Source: Novosphingobium sp. ST904
GTDB taxonomy: Bacteria > Pseudomonadota > Alphaproteobacteria > Sphingomonadales > Sphingomonadaceae
Reading direction: 5' to 3'
DNA: 38,386 nucleotides
NCBI RefSeq assembly: GCF_001298105.1
Contig: NZ_LGJH01000117.1
Location: forward strand, 1 to 38,386
Shown here: one piece after another, positions 18,533-28,940 of the stretch
Layout: every line of letters starts with the position of its first letter
Position numbering within the stretch: position 1 is the first letter of the stretch
Notes under the pieces: generated by a model
What the model saw: the letters and a program-made list of their open reading frames with translations, nothing else
Told to the model about the DNA's origin: nothing
Databases searched by the model: none
Program-made: the position numbers and the translations under genes

Positions 18533-21452
18533 AACGCCGAGAATTGCTGCTGCGCGGCGCCTCCACGGGCGCCGTCGCCACCCTTCTGCCCGCCTTTTCG
18601 CCTTCGACCCTTGCCGCTCCCGCCCCGGCCTTCGGACCGGGCATGGCCGACGGGCTGCCGATGCCGGCCCCGCTTCCCGGCCCCTCGCCCCGCCTGCCCG
18701 AAACAGACCCCTCGCGCACCCTGCTCGAACGCGGCTGGCGCTTCCACGAGGGCGAGGTGCCGGTACCCGAACCCACCGACCACAACGCCACCTACCTCTC
18801 GGTCAAGGCCGGCAATGCGCGCGGCGCGGCGGCGCTGGCCTTCGACGATTCCGACTGGCAGACGGTAGACCTCCCGCATGACTGGGCCATTGCGCAGGAC
18901 GTGAGCGAAAACGCCAATGTCTCGCAAGGCTACCGCCCGCGCGGGATCGGCTGGTATCGCCGCCTGCTGCGGCTGGACGAAAGCCAGAAAGGCCGCCGCC
19001 TCGAACTCCATTTCGACGGTATCGCCACCCATGCCACGATATGGATCAACGGCAGCGAAGTGGCCCACTCCTGGTCGGGCTACAGCAGCGTCACGTCGAC
19101 CTCACCCCCTTCGCCCGCTTCGGCGACGAGGTGAACTGGATCGCCGTGCGCGTCGATGCCGCCGCGCGAGAGGGCTGGTGGTACGAAGGCGCGGGGCTTT
19201 ACCGCCATGTCTGGCTGGTCAGCCGCCCTGCCCTGTCGATCGAGACGGACGGGCTCTATTGCGATCCGGTCCATCAGGACGACGGCACCTGGCACGTGCC
19301 GGTGGAAGTCAGCCTGTCGAACGTCGGCGAAGACACCGGACAGGCCGAGATCGCCGCCCGTCTGCTCGATCCCGAAGGCCGCGAAATCCACCGCACGCGC
19401 GGCAGCGCCGCGGTCGCGCCGCTGGAACAGGCAAAAGTCACCGCCCAGCTCGCGCCCGGCGCGGTGAAGCTCTGGTCGCCCGACAGCCCGGTGCTCTACA
19501 GCGTCGAGGTGGACCTGCTGCACGAAGGCCAGGTCGTGGATACGCGGCGCCAGTTCATCGGCTTCCGCACGGTGCGCTTCGATCCCGCGCGGGGCATGGT
19601 GCTCAACGGCGTGGAGACCAAGCTCAAGGGCGTGTGCATCCACCAGGACCATACCGGCGTCGGCACCGCCATCCCCGACGCGCTGGCGCTCTGGCGGTTG
19701 CAGCGGCTGAAGGCGATGGGCTGCAACGCCATCCGCATGTCGCACAATGCCCCCGCCAAGGAAGTGCTGGACTGGTGCGACCGGCTGGGCTTCGTGGTCA
19801 TGGGCGAGAACCGCCTTTTCAACCCCGCGCCGGACTATCTGGCGCAGCTCGAATGGATGGTCCGCCGCGATCGCAACCATGCCTCGATCGTGCTCTGGTC
19901 GGTGTTCAACGAGGAGCCGATGCAGGGCACCCATGCGGGCGTGGAAATGGTGCGCCGGATGCGCAAGGCCGTGCACAGGCTGGATACGCAGCGCCCCGTC
20001 ACGGCGGCGATGAACGGTTCGTTCTACAATCCCGAGAACGTCTCCACCGTCGTCGACGTCATGGGCTTCAACTATTACCAGGGCGACTACGACAAGTTCC
20101 ATGCCCTTCACCCGGACAAGCCGATCACCAGTTCAGAGGACACCAGCGCCTACGAAACGCGCGGCGCCTTCGAGAGCATCCCGGCGCAGCAGGTCATCAC
20201 CTCGTTCGACAAGGAGGCAGCCTCCTGGGGCGCGACCCACCGCGAGACGTGGAAGATGATCGCCGAGCGCCCCTTCGTGGCGGGCGGCTTCGTCTGGACC
20301 GGCTTCGATTATCACGGCGAGCCGACGCCTTATGCCTGGCCTTCGACCAGCAGCTTCTTCGGCATCATGGACCTTTGCGGCTTCCCCAAGACCGCCTTCG
20401 GCATCCATTCCGCCCACTGGCGCGACGATGCCCCGGTGATCTGGCTGGCGCCGCACTGGACCTGGCCCGAATACGAGCGACCGGGCCGCGAAGGGCAGAC
20501 GCTGGAGGTCTTCGCGATCACCAATGCCGAGGCCATCGAACTGCGGCTGAACGGCGAAGTGATCGAGCGCGTGCCCGCCGCCCACCGGATCATGGGCCAC
20601 ACCTTCCAGGTGCCCTACCGCCCCGGCCGGATCGAGGCGCTGGCGCTGCGCGGCGGCAAGGTCGTGGCCCGCGCCGTCCACGAAACCGTGGGCGCGCCGG
20701 TTGCCCTGCGCCTGACGCCCGCCGGCAGGCGCTGGCCAGCGACGGCGAGGACGTGCAGGCGATCACCGTGGACTGCGTGGATGCACGCGGACGCCATGTT
20801 CCCACCGCCAACCTGCCGGTGGAGTTCGCTATTTCAGGCGGGCACATCATTGGCCTCGGCAACGGCAACCCCAACGACCATGCAAGCGAAAAGGGCAGCA
20901 AGCGCGCCCTGTTCAACGGTCTTGCACAGGTCATCGTCCAAGGCGATGCCAGCGGCAGCGGCTCACGCTGGAAGCAAGCGCAGGCGGCCTGCGTTCCGCG
21001 CGTCTCAGCCCTCGCCGCGCGCGCAACCGCGCGCGCAAGTCCCGGTCGTCCCGGCGGAAATGGCGATCACCGACTGGCGCCGCTCGGCCCTGTTCCCGCA
21101 GAAGCCCGATCCGGCGCTGGCCCCGGTGGACGGCGACAACAACTCGTGGGACTTCGTGCGCCCGGGCGTGGCCGCGCCTGCGGGAAGCGCCGGATGGCGC
21201 AGTTATCGCACCCGCTTCACGCCGTGGAAGAAGGTCGCCGCAGAAGGCGGCACCTTGCACTTTGCCGGGATAGCGGGAGCCGCCGAAATCTGGCTCGACG
21301 GCAAACTGGCCGCGCGCAAGACCGATGCGGCACCTGCCGCACTGACGGCGGCGATCCCTCCAGGCCCGGGGCCGCGCACGCTGGCCGTGCTGGTGGCGGC
21401 GACCGAGGGCAACCCGAGCGGACTGGTGGGGCGCGTCTACGTCACCCCCTGA
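18529..21452 (+). CDS. GH2 beta-galactosidase-like enzyme, Tat signal (three frameshifts)
   Basis: A GH2 enzyme predicted to remove terminal beta-galactose. The start ATG 18529 overlaps the regulator stop (ATGA). The N-terminus KRRELLLRGASTGAVATLLP is twin-arginine-like. The sugar-binding domain shows VDLPHDWAI and PRGIGWYRR. The frame changes near 19090 to reach DLTPFARFGDEVNWIAVRVD, WWYEGAGLYRHVWL and KLKGVCIHQDHTGVG. Catalytic residues are the acid/base Glu at codon 19911 in WSVFNEEP and the nucleophile Glu at codon 20136 in ITSSEDTSAYETRG. Another change near 20725 gives DGEDVQAITVDCVDARGR and FAISGGHIIGLGNGNPNDH. A third near 21000 returns to the first frame for a galactose-binding-like C-terminal domain. 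Joined length is about 974 residues. Galactose specificity is inferred from motif style and context. Confidence 0.82.
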
Positions 21453-21483
21453 GCGACTTGAAAAAGAGAGCGGATGCAGTAAC

Positions 21484-21502
21484 TTCCCTTTCGTAAAGGG
21501 GA
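21484..21502 (+). promoter_or_regulatory. Hairpin covering a ribosome binding site
   Basis: TTCCCTTT (21484-21491), a CGT loop, and AAAGGGGA (21495-21502) form a near-perfect stem. Its right arm contains the AAAGGGG that should serve as RBS for the ATG at 21509. The structure could damp translation of the downstream gene or act as a weak stop for the beta-galactosidase transcript. Confidence 0.5.
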
Positions 21503-21508
21503 ACTGGC

Positions 21509-22349
21509 ATGAACATCGTTTCCGGCTGCCTTTGGGCAGTCGCCGCTCTCGTTCCGGCCACGGCTTGCGCCGCGACCGACGCCAGGGAATCCGCCCACCG
21601 CTTCGTCGCGCAAATGGCCATCCCGGCCCAAAGCGACGAGCCGCTGGCCCGGTTCACATACCCGCTTTGCGTCGGCAGCGCCGGACTGCCTGCGGAGGCG
21701 GGCGAGGTCGTGATCGACCGGATTGCCGAAGTGGCCGCATCGGCAGGCTTGCCCGTCGCAGCGGCAGGTTGCGCACCGAACCTGATGGTGGTTTTCGTGG
21801 AGGATAGCCGGGCGGCAGTGCAGAGGCTGTCCCACGGGCGATCCGGTGCCATGATCGGGCAATTGCGCGCCGATATCCGCCGCATTCTCGAACAACCCGG
21901 CCCCGTCCGGGCCTGGATCAAGGCCGCAATCCGCAGCCGCGACGGTGACCGTCCCAGCTATTCGCCAACCGGCGTGACGACCTTGAAGACGGAGACGTCA
22001 ACGCACCTGTCGTCAACCACGCGCCGCGATATCGTCAGTTCCGTCGTTCTGATCGACCGCGAAGCCATGGCCGACCGCGACTTGCGGCAAGTGGCGGACT
22101 ATGCGGCAATTCGCGGTCTCACCGGCGCGCATCTGGGCGAAATCCGCGCGGAAGGGCCGCCAACGATCCTGACGCTGTTCACGTCGCAGGGAGATGCCGA
22201 TGCACCGCCCGGCCTGACTGCCGCGGACCGGGCCTTCCTCAGCGCCTTCTACACCGTTCGCGCCGATATGGCCGAGCCGCTGCAGCGCCAGCGCATTGCG
22301 GACCATATGGCCCGCACGCCGCCCCGCCGAATGGGACGGGGCGCGTTAG
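21509..22349 (+). CDS. Secreted protein of unknown function, sphingomonad type
   Basis: About 270 residues. A signal peptide (GCLWAVAALVPATACAATDA) is followed by a domain with PLCVGSAGLPAEAGEVVIDR, the second cysteine in GCAPNLMVVFVEDSR, LEQPGPVRAWIKA, RRDIVSSVVLIDREA and DYAAIRGLTGA. I recognise the pattern as a secreted protein common in sphingomonads but know no function, and nothing ties it to sugars. The literal open frame continues to 22735, but from about 22321 it runs through a hairpin and then antisense to nagE. The natural end is therefore probably near 22320-22349 (TAG at 22347-22349 is one base out of frame), so an indel near the 3-prime end is likely. It lies 56 bases after the beta-galactosidase. 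Confidence 0.65.
22321..22342. terminator. GC hairpin between convergent genes
   Basis: GCCCCG (22321-22326) and CGGGGC (22337-22342) form a 6-bp stem around a ten-base loop. It lies 15 bases beyond the nagE stop and at the presumed end of the secreted-protein gene, where a terminator for both strands is expected. No T-tract follows on either strand, so it may act weakly. Confidence 0.4.
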
Positions 22350-22357
22350 GGCAGGTG

Positions 22358-24082
22358 TCAGGCTGCCATCCGGTCCAGATCGGCGGCGGCAAACAGCAAG
22401 TGGATGGCCGGGCCTTCCGTCGCGCCCACGCCGCGTACTCCAGCAGCGACCAGCGCCGCATCGTCGATCATTTCCGGATCGCCAAGCTCGACCCTGAGGC
22501 GGTTGCCATAGCGCGCCGCGCCGCGCAAATTCCCCTCGCCGCCAAGGGCCTGTGCAAGGTTCGCCGGAAGCTGGAGCTGCGCGGCGGCTTCGGTGACTGC
22601 CGGGGCCGTCACCGGCTTCGACAGCGGGGCAGGTCCCGCCGCGATGGCCTCGCGGATCTCGACCGAGACGATATCGGCAACCGGGCCGAGGATCACCTGC
22701 AGCGCCTTGTCCGAAGGGCGCACGATCCCGCGTGAACCCAGCGCCTTCAGCCGCGCCTCGTCCACCGCGCCGTGATCGGCGATGATGAGGCGCAGGCGCG
22801 TGGTGCAGGCGGAAACCTCCAGGAGGTTGCCGCTGCCGCCCAGCGCCGCAAGATAGGCGTGCCCGCGCGTCTGCTCTGCCGAAGCCTCGCTCGCGGCGGG
22901 CGCAGCGGCATCCTCTTCCTCGCGGCCGGGGGTCTTGAGGTCCAGCTTGCGGATCGCGAAAGCGAAGACACCGTAATAGACCGCGAAGTAGACGAGGCCC
23001 ACCGGCAGCAGCAGCAGCGGGCGTGTCGCCTTGCCGAAGTTCAGCACATAGTCGAACAGTCCTGCCGAAAATCCGAAGCCCAGATGCATGCCCAGCGCAT
23101 CGGTGAGCCACATCGAAATGCCGGTGAGCACCGCGTGGATGGCGTAGAGCACCGGGGCGAGGAACATGAAGCTGAACTCGATCGGCTCGGTCACACCGGT
23201 CAGCAGCGAGGTCAGCGCGAGGCTGAAGAACATGCCGCCCACCGCCTTGCGCCGCTCGGGCCGGGCCGCGCGGTACATCGCGAGACAGGCGGCTGGCAGG
23301 CCGAACATCATGACCGGGAAGAAGCCGGTCATGAAGCTTCCGGCGGTGGGATCGCCCGCGAAGAAGCGGCGGATATCGCCGTGGGCGCCGTCGAAATCGC
23401 CGAAGACGAACCAGAACAGGTTGTTGAAGACATGGTGCAGCCCGGTCACCAGCAGGAGCCGGTTGATGAGGCCGAACAGGAACAGTCCGAAGCCGCCCAG
23501 CCCGGTGATGCCGTGGCTCACCCCGTCGATCCCGGTGACGATGGGCTGGAATCCAAGGCCGACAAGGCTGGCGATGACCAGTCCGGCCACGCCCGAAACG
23601 ATCGGAACAAACCGGCGCCCACCGAAGAAGGCCAGGTATTCGGGCAGCTTCATGGCCGAGAACCGGTTGTAGAACAGCCCGCCGACCAGGCCGGAGACGA
23701 TGCCGATCGGCACGTCGAGCCGCCCGATGGCCTGGCTCTTCGCCGCCGCCACCGCTGCCGCGAAAGCCTCTTTCGAAAGCGCGGGATCGATGCCCGGCGG
23801 CACCGGCATCAGCACCTTGGCGCCTTCGGTGGCGACGAGGAAGCAGACAATGCCGGCAAGGCAGGCCGCGCCGTTGCCGTCGCGCGCATAGCCGGTGGCG
23901 ACGCCGATGGAGAACAGCAGCCCGAGGTGCGAAAACAGCGCATCGCCCGCCGCGCTCAGCAGCGCAATGTCGAGCAGGTCCGGCTGGCCCAGCCGCAGCA
24001 GCAGCCCCGCAACCGGAAGCACCGCGATCGGCAGCATGAGCGCACGGCCCAGCGGCTGCAACGTTTCGAGAACCCGCCTCAT
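22358..24082 (-). CDS. nagE: GlcNAc-specific PTS permease EIIC-EIIB, second EIIB degenerate
   Basis: An inner-membrane PTS permease that imports and phosphorylates N-acetylglucosamine. 574 residues. The EIIC domain begins LQPLGRALMLPIAVLPVAGL (residues 8-27) and contains GLHHVFNNLFWF, GFFPVMMFGLPAA and the GVTEPIEFSFMFLAP signature (residues 296-310). The EIIB domain at about 408-480 has the phosphorylated Cys426 in SACTTRLRL and the DKALQVILGP motif. A second EIIB-like repeat at about 505-574 keeps the fold pattern (LGGEGNL, GNRLRVEL) but has Tyr525 in place of the cysteine. The ATG at 24082 overlaps the stop of the EI fusion (ATGA), so the two are coupled. There is no EIIA domain here; it is on the neighbour. 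The frame is intact. Confidence 0.93.
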   Translation of the reverse strand: MRRVLETLQPLGRALMLPIAVLPVAGLLLRLGQPDLLDIALLSAAGDALFSHLGLLFSIGVATGYARDGNGAACLAGIVCFLVATEGAKVLMPVPPGIDPALSKEAFAAAVAAAKSQAIGRLDVPIGIVSGLVGGLFYNRFSAMKLPEYLAFFGGRRFVPIVSGVAGLVIASLVGLGFQPIVTGIDGVSHGITGLGGFGLFLFGLINRLLLVTGLHHVFNNLFWFVFGDFDGAHGDIRRFFAGDPTAGSFMTGFFPVMMFGLPAACLAMYRAARPERRKAVGGMFFSLALTSLLTGVTEPIEFSFMFLAPVLYAIHAVLTGISMWLTDALGMHLGFGFSAGLFDYVLNFGKATRPLLLLPVGLVYFAVYYGVFAFAIRKLDLKTPGREEEDAAAPAASEASAEQTRGHAYLAALGGSGNLLEVSACTTRLRLIIADHGAVDEARLKALGSRGIVRPSDKALQVILGPVADIVSVEIREAIAAGPAPLSKPVTAPAVTEAAAQLQLPANLAQALGGEGNLRGAARYGNRLRVELGDPEMIDDAALVAAGVRGVGATEGPAIHLLFAAADLDRMAA

Positions 24083-26673
24083 GCCCCCTGCTCCTTCAGA
24101 AATTCGCGTACAAGCGCACGCACTTCGCCCGCCGAGCCGCATTCCAGCGCACGCGCGGCCAGCGCGCGGCAGCGTTCCATGTCGAGCCCGGTCACCAGCG
24201 CCTTGATATCGGGCACTTGCGCGGGCGTTGCCGAAAGCTCGCCCACGCCGAGGCCCAGCAGCAGCGGCACCGCCAGCGGGTCCGACGCCAGCGAGCCGCA
24301 GACGCCGGTCCAGCGGCCATGCCGCGCCCCTCCCTCGCAAGTGAGCGCGATCAGGCGCAGCACCGCCGGGTGGAGCCCGTCGATGGCCGAAGCCACCGCC
24401 GCATTGCCCCGGTCCATCGCCAGCGCATACTGGGTGAGATCGTTCGTCCCCACCGAGAGGAAATCGGCCTCCCGCGCAAGGATGTCCGCGGTTGCGGCGG
24501 CGGCGGGAGTCTCCACCATGATGCCCAGCGACACGGGCCCGGCAAGGCCAAGGCGCGCCGCCACGCCGTCCACCACACCGCGCACGGCGCGCAGTTCGGA
24601 CAGGCTGGCCACCATCGGCACCATGATCCGGCATTGCCCGGCAGGACGCACGCTGAGGATCGCCTCGACCTGCGCTTCCAGCAATTCGGGATAGGCAAGG
24701 CCGACGCGAATGCCGCGCAGGCCCAGCGCCGGGTTTTCCTCGGCCGGCATCGGCAGGAACGGCGCGGGCTTGTCGCCGCCGATATCGAGCAGGCGCACAA
24801 TCAGCGGACGGCCCTCCAGCGCATCGGCAATGGCCTGGTACGTCTCCAACTGCTCACCGGCGCCCGGCGCCTGCGCTCGCTCCACGAAGAGGAACTCGCT
24901 GCGCAGCAGGCCGCAGCCTTCCGCGCCGTTCGCCATCGCCTGCCGCGCATCGGCCAGCGAGCCGAGGTTGGCGAAGACCTCGATCCGCGTGCCGTCCGCG
25001 GTGTGGCACGGCCCCCGCGCTTCGAGCGCGGCGGCGCGGCGAGCGGCCTGCAGGGCAAGCTGATCGCGAACCCCGGCGATCCGCTCCGCCGAGGCGCCGG
25101 TTTCGAGCCGCGCGGCGGCGGCATCGACCACCAGAACCGCGCCCTCGGCGATATCGTCCAGCGCGCTGCCCATCGCCACCAGCATCGGCACGCCGAGCCC
25201 GGCCGCAAGGATCGCGACATGCGACGTCGGCCCGCCGTTGACGAGGCAGATCGCCGCCAGCCGCTCGGGATCGAGCGCCATGAGCTGGGAGGGCAGCAGA
25301 TCCTCGGCGATCAGCACGGCATCCTGCGGCAGCGCGAAGCCGGCGGCATCGCCGCCGATCAGCGCGCAAAGCACCTGCCGTTCCAGATCGCGCATGTCGT
25401 CCACGCGCTCGGCAAGGCGCGCATCGCCCGAACGCAGCAGGAGATCGACTTGCGTGCCGATGGCGAGCCGCCAGCCCGCGCCCGCGCTGTCGCCTTTCGC
25501 GATGGCCTCATGCGCGGCGGCGAGCAGGTCCTCGTCCTCCAGCATCACCGCATGGGCGGCGAGGATCGACGCGGCATGGGGCGGCGCGCCTTCGCTTTCC
25601 TGCGCGATCTTCGCGCGCAGCGCCGCCAGCGTTTCATCCAGCAGGCCGCGCTCGGTCGCGGGATCGCCGGAACCTTCGGAAACCTCCACCTCGCCGAGGC
25701 GATAGCGAACCGCCTCGCCCACGGCCACGCCCGGCGCGGCAACCACGCCTGTCAGGGTGCCGTCGGGCGCGATCTGCGTAACCCGGCGCTGCGCCGCCGC
25801 CGGAGCCGCCACGCGCACCGGCTGTGCGGGGGGCTGCTCGTCGGCGTGGGCCAGTTCGCCCATGCCGCTGGCGATCAGGGCCTCCAGCGCGTCGAGCACT
25901 TCGCCCGCCTGCCTGCCGCGCGCGTGAAGCGAGATGCGGTCTCCCAGGCTGACGCCAAGCGCCAGCACGCCAACCGGGCTGCGCAGGCTTGCGGACTTGC
26001 CCGCGATCTCCATGCGGACCACCGCCTCGAACGACGTCGCCACCTGCCGCAGGCGCGCGGCCGGGCGGGCGTGAATGCCGTGGCGCAGCGGAACCGGCAG
26101 TTCGCGCACCAGTTCCTCGTCCGGCGATCCGGCAGCCTCGCCCATGGCAGCGCCGGTCCCCGAAACGCGGCGCAGCGCCATCACCACATCGCCCACCTTG
26201 ACCGGGCCGGGATCGCGCTTCGATTCCAGCGTCCATTCCTCACCGGCGAGCAGGAGCACCGGCGTCATCGCGCTGGCCGCGCCGGTCACCACGGCATCGA
26301 GATCGAACCGCACCAGCGGATCGCCCGCCGCCACGACCTGATCCTGCGCCACCAGCGGCGTGAAACCGCGACCGCCCATCGCCACGGTATCGACACCGAG
26401 ATGGAGCAGCAGTTCCGCCCCGCCTTCAAGGCGCAGGGTCACGGCATGGCCGGTCGCCGCAAGCGAGGCCACCGTTCCGGCGCAAGGTGCGTGAAGCATG
26501 CCGCCGGTGGGATCGATGGCCACGCCGTCGCCCAGCATCCCCCCGGCGAAGACCGGATCGGGAATTTCGGCCAGCGGCGCCAGCCAGCCCTCCAGCGGAG
26601 CCGTGACGACGATGGTGTGCCCGGCGGGAGTCATGGCCCGCTCGGCAGTCATGGAAGAAACGGAGGCAGTCAT
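24079..26673 (-). CDS. PTS multiphosphoryl transfer protein EIIA-HPr-EI
   Basis: One 864-residue cytoplasmic protein carries the whole soluble phosphorelay from phosphoenolpyruvate to NagE. EIIA of the glucose type is at about residues 20-165, with His91 in LLLHLGVDTV. HPr is at about 190-275, with His201 in GIHARPAARL. Enzyme I is at about 305-864, with the phosphorylated His485 in GGPTSHVAILA, RSEFLF, the GTNDLTQYALAMDR signature (742-755) and Cys792 in TGVCGSLASDPLA. All catalytic residues are present. The arrangement corresponds to the protein called NagF in Caulobacter. The start ATG 26673 has only a weak RBS; ATG codons at 26652 and 26634 are alternatives. It lies 28 bases after nagA and overlaps nagE. 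Confidence 0.95.
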   Translation of the reverse strand: MTASVSSMTAERAMTPAGHTIVVTAPLEGWLAPLAEIPDPVFAGGMLGDGVAIDPTGGMLHAPCAGTVASLAATGHAVTLRLEGGAELLLHLGVDTVAMGGRGFTPLVAQDQVVAAGDPLVRFDLDAVVTGAASAMTPVLLLAGEEWTLESKRDPGPVKVGDVVMALRRVSGTGAAMGEAAGSPDEELVRELPVPLRHGIHARPAARLRQVATSFEAVVRMEIAGKSASLRSPVGVLALGVSLGDRISLHARGRQAGEVLDALEALIASGMGELAHADEQPPAQPVRVAAPAAAQRRVTQIAPDGTLTGVVAAPGVAVGEAVRYRLGEVEVSEGSGDPATERGLLDETLAALRAKIAQESEGAPPHAASILAAHAVMLEDEDLLAAAHEAIAKGDSAGAGWRLAIGTQVDLLLRSGDARLAERVDDMRDLERQVLCALIGGDAAGFALPQDAVLIAEDLLPSQLMALDPERLAAICLVNGGPTSHVAILAAGLGVPMLVAMGSALDDIAEGAVLVVDAAAARLETGASAERIAGVRDQLALQAARRAAALEARGPCHTADGTRIEVFANLGSLADARQAMANGAEGCGLLRSEFLFVERAQAPGAGEQLETYQAIADALEGRPLIVRLLDIGGDKPAPFLPMPAEENPALGLRGIRVGLAYPELLEAQVEAILSVRPAGQCRIMVPMVASLSELRAVRGVVDGVAARLGLAGPVSLGIMVETPAAAATADILAREADFLSVGTNDLTQYALAMDRGNAAVASAIDGLHPAVLRLIALTCEGGARHGRWTGVCGSLASDPLAVPLLLGLGVGELSATPAQVPDIKALVTGLDMERCRALAARALECGSAGEVRALVREFLKEQGA

Positions 26674-26701
26674 AGTTTTGGCTTGTCTCCAGAAATCGAT
26701 A

Positions 26702-27830
26702 TCAGAATGCCCGTTCGCCGGCGATCCATGTCGCCTGCGGCGCCATGGCGCGATCGAGATGGACGAAATCGGCGGTATATCCGGCGGCGATTACGCCCCG
26801 TTCCGCACCGAGGCCCAGAAATTCCGCCGGCTGCACGCTGGCCATGTCGACCGCCTGCGCCACCGAAAGCCCCGCCATGTCCACGGCATTGCGCACGGCG
26901 CCGGCCATGTCGAGCGACGCGCCCGCCAGCGTGCGTCCGCGCCCACGCAGCGCCCTTCCGCCACGGTGATCTCGCGGCCGTCCAGTTCGAAGCTGGCAAG
27001 GTCCGATCCCACGCAGGGCATCGCGTCCGTCACCAGCATGAAGCGGTCGAGCGGGCGGCTCGCCAGCGCCACGCGCATCGCGGCGGGATGGACATGGTAG
27101 CCGTCGGCGATCAGCCCGCACCAGGCCGTGCGGTTCTCCAGCGCCGCGCCCACCATGCCGGGGTTGCGGTGATGAAGCGCGACATGGCATTGAACAAGTG
27201 AGTGACCCCGGTAACGCCCATGTCGAAGGCGGCACGCGCGGTTTCGTAATCGGCGTCGGAATGCCCCATCGCGAGCACCACCCCGGCGCCGGTCAGCGCA
27301 CGGGCCTGATCGGCGTGAAGATATTCGGGCGCGATGGTGAACAGTACCTTGCCGGCGCGGGGGCGGGTCAACAGGTCCACCATGGCATCGTCCAGCCGGC
27401 GCAAGTTGCCCTCGGTATGGATGCCGCGACGCTTCGCGTTGAGCACCGGCCCTTCGACGTGAATGCCGATGCAACCGGGCACCCCGGCCGAAATCGCCTC
27501 GTCCGTCGCGTCCAGCGCCGCCGCGATCACGTCAGGCGTGGCGCTGATGAGCGTGGGCAGCATGGCGGTCGTCCCGAACCGCGCATGGGCGGCGGCGATC
27601 GCGGCGATTCCCGCCACGGTCGGCACATCGTTGAGCAGCACGCCGCCGCCGCCGTTCACCTGCACGTCGATGAAGCCCGGCACCAGCCAGCCACCGTCGA
27701 GATCGACGATTTCGTCGGCTTCCGTCCCGCGCTGCGCGGCCAGGATGCGCCCCTGCTCCACCGTCACCAAGGCATCGCGCGCCCAGGCGCGATCCAGATA
27801 GACGTTGCCGTTGACGAAGGCGGTTTTCAT
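26702..27830 (-). CDS. nagA: N-acetylglucosamine-6-phosphate deacetylase (two frameshifts)
   Basis: Removes acetate from GlcNAc-6-phosphate in the cytoplasm. The start ATG 27830 overlaps the deaminase stop as TGATG. The first frame shows LVPGFIDVQVNGGGGVLLND, the metal-binding HVEGPVLNAKRRGIH segment, LAMGHSDADYETA and VTHLFNAMS. The frame changes near 27180 to continue HRNPGMVGAALENR, CGLIADGYHVHP and FMLVTDAMPCVGS, which carries the catalytic Asp. It changes again near 26945 to give LDMAGAVRNAVDMAGLS, ASVQPAEFLGL and GYTADFVHLD, ending at 26702. The joined length is about 376 residues, the usual NagA size, and every family motif is present, so the breaks are probably sequence errors. Confidence 0.92.
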
Positions 27831-28876
27831 CACAGGGTCTCGGTTACCTTGCGCAAGTGGGCCGGATTGTCCGGGTCCAGCCCGCGCGCCAGCGAAAGTG
27901 CGTTCACTTGCGGGTAGAAGGACTGGATCATCAGCAGCGGTTCCAGCGCCGCATGGCCCGCAAGCGCGGCCAGCGTGCTTTCCCCGAAGGGTGCCTCGGC
28001 ATCGAGCAGCGCGACTTGCGCACCGCGCCCGGCAAATTCGCGCGCGGCATCGCGCACGCTTTCGCCGCTGGCGTCGGACGTGGCGAAGGCCACGATGGGG
28101 AAGCCTTCGTTGATGATCGTCATCGGGCCGTGGCGCACTTCGGCGGCGCTATAGGCTTCGGCATGAAGACCGCAGGTTTCCTTGAGCTTCAGCGCGCCTT
28201 CCTGGGCGATGCCGAAGCCGTATCCGCGCGCGATCACGAAAAGGTTCGTCGCTGCGGAAAGCCGTTCGACCAGATCGAACGGCGCGGTGCCGGCGGCAAT
28301 GGCCAGCGCATCGGGAAGCCTGCCGAGCGCCTCCGTCAGCGCGGCGTCGCCGGTCCACTGCGCGACGATGGCGGCGACCCCGGCAAGCGAGGCGATGTAG
28401 GACTTGGTGGCCGCAACCGACTTCTCCGGCCCGGCGTGAAGCGGCAGCACCCACTGCGCCAGATCGGCAAGCGGGGCGGTCTCGTCATTCACCAGCGCGA
28501 CGACGCGGGCACCCGCACGGCGATGCGCCTCGACCGCCGCGAGCAGGTCGGGGCTACGGCCACTTTGCGAAATGGCGATCACGAGCACGCGGCCCGGCTG
28601 CATCTCGGCGCCGAACACCGACGAAACGCTGAGCGCGGAAGAGGACACCGGCACACCGGCCAGCGTCTCGATCAGGTACTTGGCGTAAGTCGCCGCGTTG
28701 TCGGACGACCCGCGCGCGCAGGTCACCACCACCGAAGGCGGGCTGCCGCGCAGGTCCTGCGCAAGCGATGCGAGAGTGTCCTGGTTGCGGGCCAGGAACG
28801 CGCGGACGGCCTGCGGCGCCTCGGCGGTCTCGCGGGCCATGAGCGACTGGGACGGATGAGCAACTTCGGATTGCAT
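27830..28876 (-). CDS. SIS-domain glucosamine-6-phosphate deaminase (NagB-II type)
   Basis: Predicted to convert glucosamine-6-phosphate to fructose-6-phosphate and ammonia, replacing the unrelated NagB. The 348-residue protein consists of two SIS domains resembling the isomerase half of GlmS, without the glutamine amidotransferase domain. Phosphosugar-binding motifs are CARGSSDNAATYAKYL (residues 53-68), AISQSGRSPD (101-110) and EKSVAATKSY (151-160). The second domain has EGALKLKETCGLHAEAY and AEVRHGPM (245-252). It has a strong RBS, AAGGAGA, nine bases before ATG 28876. It is the first gene of the nag operon and overlaps nagA. It could also be annotated as a generic SIS isomerase, but its position next to nagA supports the deaminase role. 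Confidence 0.88.
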   Translation of the reverse strand: MQSEVAHPSQSLMARETAEAPQAVRAFLARNQDTLASLAQDLRGSPPSVVVTCARGSSDNAATYAKYLIETLAGVPVSSSALSVSSVFGAEMQPGRVLVIAISQSGRSPDLLAAVEAHRRAGARVVALVNDETAPLADLAQWVLPLHAGPEKSVAATKSYIASLAGVAAIVAQWTGDAALTEALGRLPDALAIAAGTAPFDLVERLSAATNLFVIARGYGFGIAQEGALKLKETCGLHAEAYSAAEVRHGPMTIINEGFPIVAFATSDASGESVRDAAREFAGRGAQVALLDAEAPFGESTLAALAGHAALEPLLMIQSFYPQVNALSLARGLDPDNPAHLRKVTETL

Positions 28877-28940
28877 TGCGGCGAAATCTCCTTCGCACCG
28901 CCCCCGGTCGGCGGAAAAGCGCCAGACGGGAGCGCCTGCT

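Noticed and set aside
22350..22735. C-terminal extension of the secreted unknown protein
   Set aside because: From about 22321 the frame runs through a hairpin and then antisense to the conserved EIIB end of nagE, so it is best explained by a lost stop codon.
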